From NCBI GenBank assembly GCA_963769435.1, contig CAVYLN010000001.1, positions 930,001 to 994,000 of the forward strand: a stretch of DNA of 64,000 bases. The letters run 5' to 3'. The stretch is from JADKAV01 sp963769435 (lineage in GTDB: Bacteria; Actinomycetota; Actinomycetes; S36-B12; UBA10799). The notes beneath the pieces were generated by a model, which was not told where the DNA came from, made no database searches, and worked only from the letters and a program-made list of their open reading frames with translations. The position numbers and the translations under genes are program-made. This document shows, piece by piece, positions 54,938-63,346 of the stretch (its first letter is position 1; every line of letters begins with the position of its first letter).

Positions 54938-55891
54938 TCAGGCGAGCAGTTCGGCGGCCTCCAGCGCCCAGTAGGTCAAGACGATGTCGGCCCCGGCGCG
55001 GATGCATCCGGTCAACGACTCCAGGATCGCGGCTTCCCGGTCGATCCAGCCGTTCGCGGCGGCGGCCTCCACCATCGAGTACTCGCCGGACACCTGATAG
55101 ACCGCGACCGGCACATCCGAGATCTCAGCCACTGCCCGCACCACGTCGAGGTATGCGGGTTTGACCATCACGACATCGGCTCCCTCGGCAAGATCCAAGG
55201 AGGTCTCGCGCAAAGCCTCCCGGCCGTTGCCGGGATCCTGCTGATACGTTCGCCGGTCGCCGGTGAGGGAACTGTCCACGGCTTCCCGGAAAGGGCCGTA
55301 CAGCGCGGAGCTGTACTTCGCGGCGTAGGCCAGGATCGATGTGTTCACGAAGCCGGCATCGTCGAGGGCCTGCCGGACCGCACCCACCTGGCCGTCCATC
55401 ATCCCGCTGGTGCCCACCATGTCCACGCCCGCCCGGGCGAGGACCACGGCCATCTGCTGATAGCGCACCAGCGTCGCATCGTTGTCCACCTCGTCGCCGG
55501 AGACGATGCCGCAGTGGCCGTGGTCGGTGAACTCGTCCAGACAGAGGTCGGCCTGCACCACGAGCCTGCCTGCGGCGGCCCGCACGGCGACCTCGACCGC
55601 GCGGGAGAGAATCCCGTGCGGGTCGGTGGCGCCGGAGCCGACGGCGTCCTTGTGCACGGGAACCCCGAACAGCATCACGCCGCCGAGCCCGGCCTGCGCC
55701 GCACGCTCGACCAGATCCGGCAGCGTGTCGAGCGTCTGTTGGTACACCCCCGGCATCGAACTGATCGGCTTGGGCTCAGTGAGACCCTCGGCCACGAAGA
55801 CCGGCAGCACGAGCGCCGCCGGGTGCAGCCTGGTCTCGCACACCAACCGCCTGATCGCCGCGGTGGCACGCAACCGGCGGGGACGCATCAT
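54938..55891 (-). CDS. hemB: delta-aminolevulinic acid dehydratase (porphobilinogen synthase)
   Basis: A 317-residue enzyme joining two 5-aminolevulinates into porphobilinogen. The metal loop reads DLCLDEFTDHGHCGIV: Cys, Asp, Cys rather than the Cys, Cys, Cys of the E. coli zinc site, so metal use may differ. Schiff-base lysines lie in AYAAKYSSALYGPFREA and VMVKPAYLDVV. The ATG at 55891 overlaps the hemD stop (ATGA). Last gene of rex-hemA-hemC-hemD-hemB. Confidence 0.96.
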   Translation of the reverse strand: MMRPRRLRATAAIRRLVCETRLHPAALVLPVFVAEGLTEPKPISSMPGVYQQTLDTLPDLVERAAQAGLGGVMLFGVPVHKDAVGSGATDPHGILSRAVEVAVRAAAGRLVVQADLCLDEFTDHGHCGIVSGDEVDNDATLVRYQQMAVVLARAGVDMVGTSGMMDGQVGAVRQALDDAGFVNTSILAYAAKYSSALYGPFREAVDSSLTGDRRTYQQDPGNGREALRETSLDLAEGADVVMVKPAYLDVVRAVAEISDVPVAVYQVSGEYSMVEAAAANGWIDREAAILESLTGCIRAGADIVLTYWALEAAELLA

Positions 55892-57469
55892 GACTTCGAG
55901 CGCCGCCGACCGGCACCGCGTCGCTTCGACGGCCGCCACACGCGCTCACCGTTCTCCAGCGCCGCCTTGCGCAGCTGATCGCCGTGCGCGGCGAGAGCGG
56001 CGACCAGTGGCTCGATCTTCGCCTGCGCCGGTTCCACCGCCACCTTCAGCCCGTGCTCGGTGGCCGTCGCGGCCGTCTCCGGGCCGATCGCCGCGATCAC
56101 GGTCGTTGCATGCGGCTTGCCCGCGATCCCGACCAGGTTGCGCACCGTACTCGACGACGTGAACACGACGGCATCGAATCCGCCCGTCTTGATCGCCTCC
56201 CGGATCTCCGCAGCCGGCGGTGCCGCACGCACCGTCCGGTAGGCCGTGATGTCGTCGACCTCCCAGCCGAGATCGGTCAGACCAGCGACCAGTTTCTCCG
56301 TGGCGATGTCGGCGCGGGGCAGGAACACCCGCCCGATCGGGTCGAGTTCCGGGTCCCGCTCGGGCCACACCTCGAGAAGTCCGACCGACGACTGCGCATC
56401 CGCTGGGGGCACCAGGTCGGCCCGGACACCGAAGTCCTGCAGCGCGTTGGCGGTCGCCTCCCCGATCGCGGCGATCTTGAGTCCGGCCAAGTGCCGTGCG
56501 TCGAGACCGCGCTGCTCGAAGCGCTCGCGGATGGCACGTACGGCGTTGACACTGGTGAATGCGATCCACTGGTACCGGCCGGACTCGATGCCCTCGATGG
56601 CACGCTCCATCTGCTGCGGTGTGCGCGGCGGCTCGACGCTGATGGTCGGCACCTCCACGGGGACCGCGCCGAACAGACGCAGTTGCGCGGACAGCTCACC
56701 TGCCTGGTCCTTCGTGCGCGGCACGAGGACGCGCCACCCGAACAACGGCCTGCTCTCGAACCACCCGAGGTTGGACGCGGTTGCGACCCCGTCACCGATG
56801 AACACGTCCCCGTTGCCGGTCAGTTTGGCGGCCTTCAAGTCCGCAGCAGCGTCACCGAGAGTGGTCACCACGGTCTGCTGTTCGACGGTCGTGCCACCGC
56901 GGACCACGACCATGCCGGTCCCCTGGGTGCGCCCGGCGGCCAGCGCCGCCTTGGCCAGGCCGGCGGCGGAATCCGCAGCGTTGCGGATCACCAGCGTGCA
57001 ACTGCTGTCCGCCAGGGTCTGCTCGTCGACCTCCCCGGACAGCAGGTCGACGACGCGCAACTGCTTCGACTTGGAGCCGACCAGCCCGATCCCGGCGTAC
57101 GCCGCGATGCCTGAGACGTCGCTTGCGCACGGGAGTATCTCGAACGGGATGTGCGAGCGGTGGAGCGCCTTCGCCTCCGCGATCACCCGGCCGTCCAGCA
57201 CCGGATCGCCGGCGAAGACGCGCACGGCATGACGACCGGCGCGGGCCTGTTCGGCCAGCGCCTTCGCGACCGCTGGCGCGTCGGTCGGTGCCGAGGGGAT
57301 GTCCAGCACTTCCAGGTCGTCGGCCTTCGAGCAGGGAGCGCACCTCGGAGTCGCAGACGACGACGTCGGCCTGCGCCAACATCGCGGCCGCCCGCACGGA
57401 CAACAACTCCGGATCCCCGGATCCGGCGGCGATCAGCGCCACGGCTGGTACTGGCTTGCGATTCTTCAT
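55888..57469 (-). CDS. hemD: uroporphyrinogen-III synthase with N-terminal CobA-like domain, frameshifted
   Basis: About 527 codons. Residues 1 to about 230 resemble CobA uroporphyrinogen methyltransferases (ALIAAGSGDPELLSVRAAAM), with SAM-site motifs changed (AGDPVLDGRVIAEAKA; LPCASDVSG for PGVTS), as in many actinobacterial fusions. The rest is HemD: GWRVLVPRTKDQAGELSAQL, WIAFTSVNAVRAI, AAIGEATANALQDFG and AVVFTSSSTVRNL. An extra G near 57326 splits LLEG from ADDLEVLDIPSAPTDAPAV. HemD inverts ring D and closes hydroxymethylbilane. Start overlaps hemC, stop overlaps hemB. Confidence 0.93.
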
Positions 57470-58374
57470 CTGTTTTCTCCCAATAGTCGACCGGCGCCTT
57501 GCCCGATCAGGTCATCTGCGGCACGCCGGCCCACTGCGGAGCCCTGCGAGCCGGTAGTCGTGCATTCGTACATCTGGGTCCCGTCCTGCGACAGCACGGC
57601 CGCCCGCAGGTTCAGGCTGTCCGCGGCAGCGCGGGCCAGGGCGCCCACCGGCGCGCTGCATCCGGCCCGGAGTCCGGCCAGCAGTTCCCGCTCGGCCATC
57701 ACCGCCGCACGGGAGAGGGGGTCGTCGATCCCGGCCACCTCCGGCACGGCGCGGTGCTCGCGGAGCATCTCCACGGCAAGTGCGCCTTGACCGACGGCGG
57801 GCAGCATGGTGTCTGTCGACAAGGGCACCCCGGGTGGTGTCAGCCCCAGGCGCCGCAGTCCCGCGGATGCCACCACCACCGCGTCGAATTCGCCACTCGA
57901 GACCTTCGCGACGCGGGAGTCGACGTTGCCCCGGATACCCACCACCTGCAGGTCGGGGCGCACCCGCCGCAGGAAGGCCATGCGGCGCGGGGAGCCTGTC
58001 CCGACCCGGGATCCGGGCGGCAGGTCGTGCAGGCCGTCGGCATCGGTGACCAGGAAGTCGCGCACGTCCTCACGTTCGGGTACCGCCACTATCTCGGTGC
58101 GGTCGTCGGGCGCGGTCGGCATGTCCTTCATCGAGTGCACGGCGACGTCGGCCCGGCCGTCGATCAGCGCCTGTCGGACCGCCGTCACGAAGACCCCCTG
58201 CCCCCCGAATGAGGTCAGCGCCGCCTTGGACGTGTCGCCTTCGGTCGTCACGAGCACCTCTGTCACGACCACCCCGGTGATCGCGGCGATCCGCTCGCGG
58301 ACCCAGCTGGTCTGTGCGCGCGCCAGTGCACTGGCCCTGGTGGCCACCCTGATCTCAGACACTCGTCGATCCAC
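57466..58374 (-). CDS. hemC: hydroxymethylbilane synthase
   Basis: A 302-residue enzyme polymerising four porphobilinogens. RVATRASALARAQTSWVRER opens it; DVAVHSMKDMP (about residue 75), GTGSPRRMAFLRRVRPDLQV, RGNVDSRVAK and the dipyrromethane cofactor Cys in RAGCSAPVGALA are intact. GTG at 58374 or 58362 is the start, both inside the end of hemA; the stop overlaps hemD (ATGA). Confidence 0.96.
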   Translation of the reverse strand: MDRRVSEIRVATRASALARAQTSWVRERIAAITGVVVTEVLVTTEGDTSKAALTSFGGQGVFVTAVRQALIDGRADVAVHSMKDMPTAPDDRTEIVAVPEREDVRDFLVTDADGLHDLPPGSRVGTGSPRRMAFLRRVRPDLQVVGIRGNVDSRVAKVSSGEFDAVVVASAGLRRLGLTPPGVPLSTDTMLPAVGQGALAVEMLREHRAVPEVAGIDDPLSRAAVMAERELLAGLRAGCSAPVGALARAAADSLNLRAAVLSQDGTQMYECTTTGSQGSAVGRRAADDLIGQGAGRLLGENR

Positions 58375-59694
58375 CCACCCCGTCGGAGGAAGGCGTCTGC
58401 TCGACCTGATCGTTCGGCGTCGGCGTCTCGGTGAGCGCCGCCACCGCGGACGGATCCAGGTCGAAGAGGGCGTGCAGGGCGGCCGCGTACCGATCGCCGC
58501 CCGGGTCGACCGCGAACTCCTTCATCCGCACGGTGGGTGTATGCAGCAGCGTTGCCACCACCCGGCGCATGGCGCGGGCGATCTCGGTGAAGTCCCTCTC
58601 GGTGAGATCCGCGTTGCGCAGTCGCAGCCTCTGCAGTTCCGCGTCCACGACCTCTTCGGCCCGTGAGCGCAGGGCCACAACGACGGGTTCCACCTTCGCG
58701 CTGGTCTGCCGCGCGACGAACTCGGTCGTGGCCCCCAGCACCAGTGCTTCCGCGGTGCTCACGGAGTCCTTGGCGACATGCGCCTCCGGCAGACCCGCGA
58801 TACCCGCCAGATCCAGACGCAGCACACCCGGAATCTCAGCGATGCGTGGATCGGTGTCGTGCGGGAGTGCCAAGTCGCACACGAACAGGTCGGGGGTTGT
58901 GCCGCGCAGGACTCGTTCGAGGTGGTCGTGGGTCACGAGCAGGCCGGTCGCGCCCGTGGCGCTCACCACGACATCCGCGGCCCTCAGTTGCGCATCGAGA
59001 TCGACCAGTTGGACCGGTTCACCGCCGACGGCCTCCGCAAGTCGATGGACCGCCGCAGCCGTGCGGCCGACGATCGTGACCCGGGCACCGGCCGCGGCGG
59101 CGACGGAGGCCGCCAGCGAAGACATCGAGCCCGATCCGATGATCACGACGTGGCGTCCCTCAAGGGAACCGAAATGCCGCTCGGCCTGCGCCAGCGCCAC
59201 CTCGACCACGGACGCACCGTGCCGCCCGATCCCGGTCTCGGTCTGCACGCGCTTCCCGATCCGTAGCGCGTCCTGCGCCAACTCGTGAAGGCTGCGCCCG
59301 CCTGACCCTGCTCGACCGCGGTCTTGAAGGCCTCCCGGAACTGGCCGATGATCTGCTCGTCACCGACCACCATGGAGTCCAGCCCGCTGGTGACTCGAAA
59401 TGCGTGCCGTACCGCTGCGTCCTCGTAGTGGACGTAGAGGTGCTTCGACAACTCCTCGGCCGACAGCCCGGAACTCTTCGCCAGGATCCCGGTGACCGCC
59501 TCCACCGCGGCGTGGAACCTGGACACCTCCGTGTAGACCTCGATCCGGTTGCACGTCGACAGGAGAAGCACTTCGCCGACCGCCTCGCCGGTCCCGAGGA
59601 CCGAGAGCGTGTCGTTGGGATCCACCGCGGCGACCTTCTCGAGAACCTCGATGGGCGCGGTGTGGTGGCTGACTCCCAGCACCAGAAGACTCAT
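58355..59694 (-). CDS. hemA: glutamyl-tRNA reductase, frameshifted
   Basis: About 446 codons. It reduces glutamyl-tRNA to glutamate-1-semialdehyde, first step of the C5 pathway. The N-terminal frame has LGVSHHTAPIEVLEKVA and the catalytic Cys in LLSTCNRIEVY, then TSGLDSMVVGDEQIIGQFRE. One base near 59290 shifts to LHELAQDALRIGKRVQTETG, VVIIGSGSMSSLAASVAAAA (NADPH site) and the dimerisation domain. The ATG overlaps the rex stop. HemA feeds hemL, which lies far away at 25 kb. Confidence 0.95.
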
Positions 59695-60357
59695 GATCGC
59701 CCCCGACCGGCCGCGTGCACGGCGAGGATCTGGATCTCGGTGGCGAGGTCCACCGGGCGCACCACCACACTGCTAGGCACATCCAGATGCACCGCGGACA
59801 GGTTCAGGATGCTGCTGACACCGGCCGACACCAACCGGTCGGCGACGTCCTGGGCGGCCTCGGCCGGAGTCGCGATCACCCCGATCCCCACCTCGTTGGC
59901 CGACACACAGGAGGCGATGTCCGCCAGCGGCAGGATCTCCAGGAACTCGCCGTGAGGGACAGTCCGCCTTCGAGCCGACCAGGTCCGGATCCACGTCGAA
60001 CAGTCCGACCACACGCAGCCCGCGCTCACCGAACCCCGCGTACCCAGCCAGTGCCCGGCCAAGATGACCGACCCCGACGACGACCATCCGGTGCTCGCCG
60101 GCGAGCCCCAGGGATTGATTGACCTCGTCGCGAAGTTGGCTCACGGGGTACCCGACGCCACGCGTACCGTAACTGCCCACGTAGCTCAGATCGCGGCGGA
60201 CGACCGCGCCACTGACTCCCACGTGGGCCGCGAGATCCGCACTGTGCACTGTTCGCACGCCGGCGTTCTCGAGCTGGGACAGGCACCTGATGTACTGGGG
60301 CAGCCGGGCGATGGTGGCGTCGGGCAATGCGCGTCGCCGCAATCGCACCATGGACAC
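59691..60357 (-). CDS. rex: redox-sensing transcriptional repressor Rex, frameshifted
   Basis: About 222 codons. The winged-helix domain reads LPQYIRCLSQLENAGVRTVH, LAAHVGVSGAVVRRDLSYVG and GTRGVGYPV; the Rossmann domain has VVVGVGHLGRALAGYAGFGE and VGLFDVDPDLVGSKA. A one-base shift near 59952 separates it from HGEFLEILPLADIASC, NEVGIGVIATPAEAAQDVAD and ILNLSAVHLDVP. Rex represses respiratory genes until NADH rises. It leads the hem operon, as in Streptomyces, and a matching operator stands before nuo. Upstream only a half-site (TTCACAA, 60411-60417) is seen. Confidence 0.95.
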
Positions 60358-60461
60358 CCGTCAACAGATCTCACGTGGACCCTGCGCCCACCACCGATCA
60401 TGCTACCGATTTCACAAGCGCTGCCCAAACTGACATTCGGACGCCACCGTTCGACTATCGG

Positions 60462-60704
60462 TTAGGCTACGGTTCCGCCGCCGATCAAAGTCGCGCGCAG
60501 TCGTTGCGGATTGACCCTGAACACGTCGTGCACCACACCGTCCACAAGCACCACGGGCACCTGATCGGCGTAGCGCGCCGCGAGCCGGGGGTCATCGTGC
60601 AACGACAGTTCCACCCACTCCGAGTCCGTCTGCGCGCACACCGTTTCGATGACCTCGCGGGCGACGTCGCACAGGTGGCAGCCCGGTTTGCCGACCAGGA
60701 TCAC
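60462..60704 (-). CDS. glutaredoxin-like (DUF836) protein
   Basis: About 80 residues with a thioredoxin fold: VILVGKPGCHLCDVAREVIE has the CxxC active site near residue 8, followed by SLHDDPRLAARYADQVPVVL (cis-Pro VPVV) and a short C-terminal end. GTG 60704 is the likely start, directly after the acyl-CoA ligase stop; longer in-frame starts overlap that gene. It lies between the ligase and rex, on the same strand as both. Confidence 0.8.
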   Translation of the reverse strand: MILVGKPGCHLCDVAREVIETVCAQTDSEWVELSLHDDPRLAARYADQVPVVLVDGVVHDVFRVNPQRLRATLIGGGTVA

Positions 60705-60712
60705 GCGGGCGC

Positions 60713-62206
60713 TCAGAGTGAGGTCACCCCTTGGTCCTCCCGGAGCCGGCCCTTGCTGACCTTGCCCGTCACCGAGTGGGGCAGGTCGCCCACCACGTCC
60801 ACGATGGTCGGGCACTTGAACCGCGCCAGTCGTGAAGTCGCGTAGTCGAGCACGTCCTCGGGTGTCAGTTGCGACCCCGGTTCGGTCACCACGAACGCCT
60901 TCACCGCCTCTCCCGTGTAGGAGTGGGTGACCCCCATCACGGCCGCCTCCAACACGCCGTCCATGGTCAGCAGCACATCCTCGACCTCGCGCGGATACAC
61001 GTTGAAGCCGCTGACGATGATCAACTCCCGGCGGCGGTCGACAAGCCGGAGATCCCCCTCATCGTCCTCGATCGCGACGTCTCCGGTGGCGAACCAGCCC
61101 TCTTCGTCCGGGCCACCCTCGCCGTCCGGCCAGTAGCCGGAGAACAGATTCGGTCCGCGCACGAAGATCTCGCCGGGATCACCTTCCTCGACGACGTCCG
61201 AGTCCTCGTCGCGCAATTCGACCTCGATGCCAGGAAGGGGCTGCCCGACCGACCCCGGCTTGGGCCGGCCCGAGACCAAGGAGGCGGTGATGACCGGCGA
61301 GGCCTCGGTCATCCCGTAGCCCTCCCAGATGGGTCGGCCGGTCGCCGTCTCGAACTGCGCCATGACCTCGCGTGGCAGGGCGGCGGCTCCCGACACCAAC
61401 AGGCGCACCCCGCTCAGCGCCTCGGCCAAGCCTTCGTGCCCCGACCACGCGACGTACATCGGGGGGGCGCCGGCGACGTTGGTGACCCTGTGCCGATGGA
61501 TCGCGTTCAGTGCATCGGCCGGGTCGAAGCGCTCGTTCAGCACGATGGTGGCCGCCTCGTGGGCCACCAGCCCCAGAGTTGCGTTCAGCGCGTAGATGTG
61601 GAACAGCGGGAGCACGCACAGCACGATGTCATCGGGGGTCATGGCCGGCGGGGACTGCAGTTGGGCGAGCTGATCGAGGTTGGCGAGCAGCGCCCGGTGG
61701 GTCAGCATCGCGGCCTTCGGACGCCCGCTTGTGCCGGAGGTGAACAGCAACACCGCCAGCGACTCAGGGTCGGTCGGTTCGACCGGTAGCGGACTGCTAC
61801 CGACGGTGAACCGGCGCCAGTCCTCGCTGCCGGTGACGATGACATCCACATCGGGCACCTGGCGGGCTGCCACGGCGGACATCTCATCGGCCACCACCAA
61901 GCGGGCGTCGATGTCCGAGAGCATCGCCTGCAACTCCGGGGCCGTGTATCCGGTGTTCAGGGGCACCGCACACATCCCGGCCCGGAGGATGCCGAAATAC
62001 GTGGTGACGAACTCCAGGGTGTTGGGTTGCATGACGGCAACTCGACTGCCCGGGGGCAGACCGCGTGCGACGAGCCCACTGGCCACGGCACGCACCTGCC
62101 ACTCGACCTCGCTCCAGGTGACCACTCGCTGATCGGTCACGACAGCCGGATGGCGGGGTCGGCTCTGTGCCGCCGCGCTCACAAGATCGGCAAGGTTGGC
62201 CACCAC
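60713..62206 (-). CDS. acyl-CoA ligase (FadD-like, AMP-forming)
   Basis: A 497-residue adenylate-forming ligase. The P-loop LLFTSGTSGRPKAAMLTHRA is near residue 165, then VLPLFHIYALNATLG, the adenine motif YGMTEASPVITASLVSG (about 300), TGDVAIEDDEGDLRLVDRRR and the catalytic Lys in HSVTGKVSKGRLRED. Likely activates a fatty or other carboxylic acid; substrate unclear. GTG start at 62206 or 62203. It is divergent from the HAD gene. Confidence 0.88.
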   Translation of the reverse strand: MVANLADLVSAAAQSRPRHPAVVTDQRVVTWSEVEWQVRAVASGLVARGLPPGSRVAVMQPNTLEFVTTYFGILRAGMCAVPLNTGYTAPELQAMLSDIDARLVVADEMSAVAARQVPDVDVIVTGSEDWRRFTVGSSPLPVEPTDPESLAVLLFTSGTSGRPKAAMLTHRALLANLDQLAQLQSPPAMTPDDIVLCVLPLFHIYALNATLGLVAHEAATIVLNERFDPADALNAIHRHRVTNVAGAPPMYVAWSGHEGLAEALSGVRLLVSGAAALPREVMAQFETATGRPIWEGYGMTEASPVITASLVSGRPKPGSVGQPLPGIEVELRDEDSDVVEEGDPGEIFVRGPNLFSGYWPDGEGGPDEEGWFATGDVAIEDDEGDLRLVDRRRELIIVSGFNVYPREVEDVLLTMDGVLEAAVMGVTHSYTGEAVKAFVVTEPGSQLTPEDVLDYATSRLARFKCPTIVDVVGDLPHSVTGKVSKGRLREDQGVTSL

Positions 62207-62236
62207 GCCACGAGTCTTGCATATGGGACGTTGGGC

Positions 62237-62242
62237 TAGCCT
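62237..62242 (+). promoter_or_regulatory. candidate -10 for a leaderless HAD gene transcript
   Basis: TAGCCT followed by six bases and GTG at 62249; predicted initiation is at the start codon and no ribosome site is visible. Confidence 0.5.
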
Positions 62243-62248
62243 GCACAG

Positions 62249-63094
62249 GTGAGCCTCGGTGACGACGGACCTGCGCAGTGGGAAGCCGCTGAGAACCTCG
62301 ATGCGCCCCCGGTGGTGCTGGATCCGGGTGCCGCTGCGTTCTTCGACATCGACAACACGCTGATCCACGGGGCGTCGATGTTCCATTGGGCGCGCGGGCT
62401 GGCAGCCCACAAGTACCTGACCCGCAGTCAGATCCTCGACTTCGTCTGGAAGCAGACCCGGTTCATCGTGGTCGGCAAAGAAGACCCCGAGGACATGCAC
62501 GATGTCACCGAGGAGGCCCTCGGGCTGGTCAAGGGCCGCAACCAGGACGAACTGGTGCAGTTGACGCGGGAGATCTTCGACGAGTACATGATCGATCGCT
62601 TCTGGCCGGGGACGGTCGCTCTTGCGCAGGGGCACATCGATGCCGGTCAGCGCGTGTGGCTGGTTTCCGCTGCCCCGATCGAACTGGCTGAACTGATCGC
62701 CGAACACCTCGGGCTTTCAGGCGCGCTGGGCACCGTGTCCGAGCAGATCCACGGGGTCTACACCGGCAGGCTGAGCGGCAAGCCACTGCACGGCGAGGCG
62801 AAGGCCCATGCGATCGAGGAACTCGCGCAGCGCGAACAACTCGACCTCAGCCGATGTTCGGCCTACTCGGACTCCGCCAACGACATCCCGATGTTGTCCC
62901 TGGTCGGCACCCCGGTGGCCGTGAACCCGGACCGCGCGCTGCGGCTCCACGCACGACGCAACGGCTGGACCATCCGCGACTACCGGACAGCTCGCCGAGT
63001 GGTCAAGATCACGGCTCCGGCGGTGGGCGTGGCCGGCCTGCTGACCGGGATCGCGGTCGGGACGGTCATGGCCCGTCGCGCGATTCGCGGCTGA
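62249..63094 (+). CDS. HAD-superfamily phosphatase, subfamily IB (SerB-like)
   Basis: A 281-residue phosphatase. Motif I AAFFDIDNTLIHGASMFHWA (nucleophile Asp near residue 33), motif II VWLVSAAPIELAEL, motif III GEAKAHAIEEL and motif IV AYSDSANDIPMLSLVGTPVA are complete. A C-terminal hydrophobic helix (VGVAGLLTGIAVGTVMAR) may anchor it to the membrane. This type is often beside PlsC acyltransferases in actinobacteria, as here; lipid-phosphate dephosphorylation is possible but not shown. Confidence 0.87.
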   Translation: MSLGDDGPAQWEAAENLDAPPVVLDPGAAAFFDIDNTLIHGASMFHWARGLAAHKYLTRSQILDFVWKQTRFIVVGKEDPEDMHDVTEEALGLVKGRNQDELVQLTREIFDEYMIDRFWPGTVALAQGHIDAGQRVWLVSAAPIELAELIAEHLGLSGALGTVSEQIHGVYTGRLSGKPLHGEAKAHAIEELAQREQLDLSRCSAYSDSANDIPMLSLVGTPVAVNPDRALRLHARRNGWTIRDYRTARRVVKITAPAVGVAGLLTGIAVGTVMARRAIRG

Positions 63095-63098
63095 GCCG

Positions 63099-63176
63099 GA
63101 ACCCGCGCCGCGCCCGGCCGGTCCCCTTGCGCCCGGCCCCTTTTGTGCCGAACCCGCGCCGCGCCCGGCCGGTCCC
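63099..63176. repeat. direct repeat of 27 bases, two copies
   Basis: 63099-63125 and 63150-63176 are identical (beginning GAACCCGCGCCGCG), spaced 51 bases apart, each followed by a similar GC-rich stretch ending CTTTTGTG. It lies immediately after the HAD gene stop. Confidence 0.75.
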
Positions 63177-63189
63177 GCGCCCCGGCACC

Positions 63190-63245
63190 TTTTGTGAAGA
63201 AGTTGCCCGCAAACGCCGGCGTGTCGCGCAAACTTCTTCACAAAA
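63190..63245. repeat. inverted repeat, 15-base perfect arms
   Basis: TTTTGTGAAGAAGTT (63190-63204) and its complement at 63231-63245, with a 26-base spacer. A hairpin between convergent genes; on both strands a run of T or A borders the stem, so it could serve as a bidirectional terminator. Confidence 0.7.
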
Positions 63246-63306
63246 CCCCGGGGGACGCCGCGCTTCACAAAACCCCGGGGGACGCCGCGCTTCACAAAAC
63301 CCCCGC
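63236..63306. repeat. tandem repeat, 27-base unit, two and a half copies
   Basis: The unit begins CTTCACAAAACCCCGGGGG; copies start at 63236, 63263 and 63290, the third diverging after about 14 bases. The first copy shares its beginning with the right arm of the inverted repeat. The rest, up to the acyltransferase stop at 63347, shows nothing further. Confidence 0.8.
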
Positions 63307-63346
63307 GGGAGGTGGGGCCGCACTGAACCCCGGTGAACCGCCGCGC

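Noticed and set aside
3329..60357. Programmed ribosomal frameshifting as the explanation for split genes
   Set aside because: Too many unrelated genes are affected, with no shared slippery sequence; assembly error is simpler.
60400..60417. Possible Rex operator upstream of rex
   Set aside because: Only one arm (TTGTGAA on the minus strand, 60411-60417) fits; the other arm reads GTAGCAT, so I keep it as a half-site note only.
63190..63300. TTGTGAA and TTCACAA motifs in the repeat cluster as Rex sites
   Set aside because: Arms are not spaced by four bases and the cluster lies between convergent 3' ends, not at a promoter.
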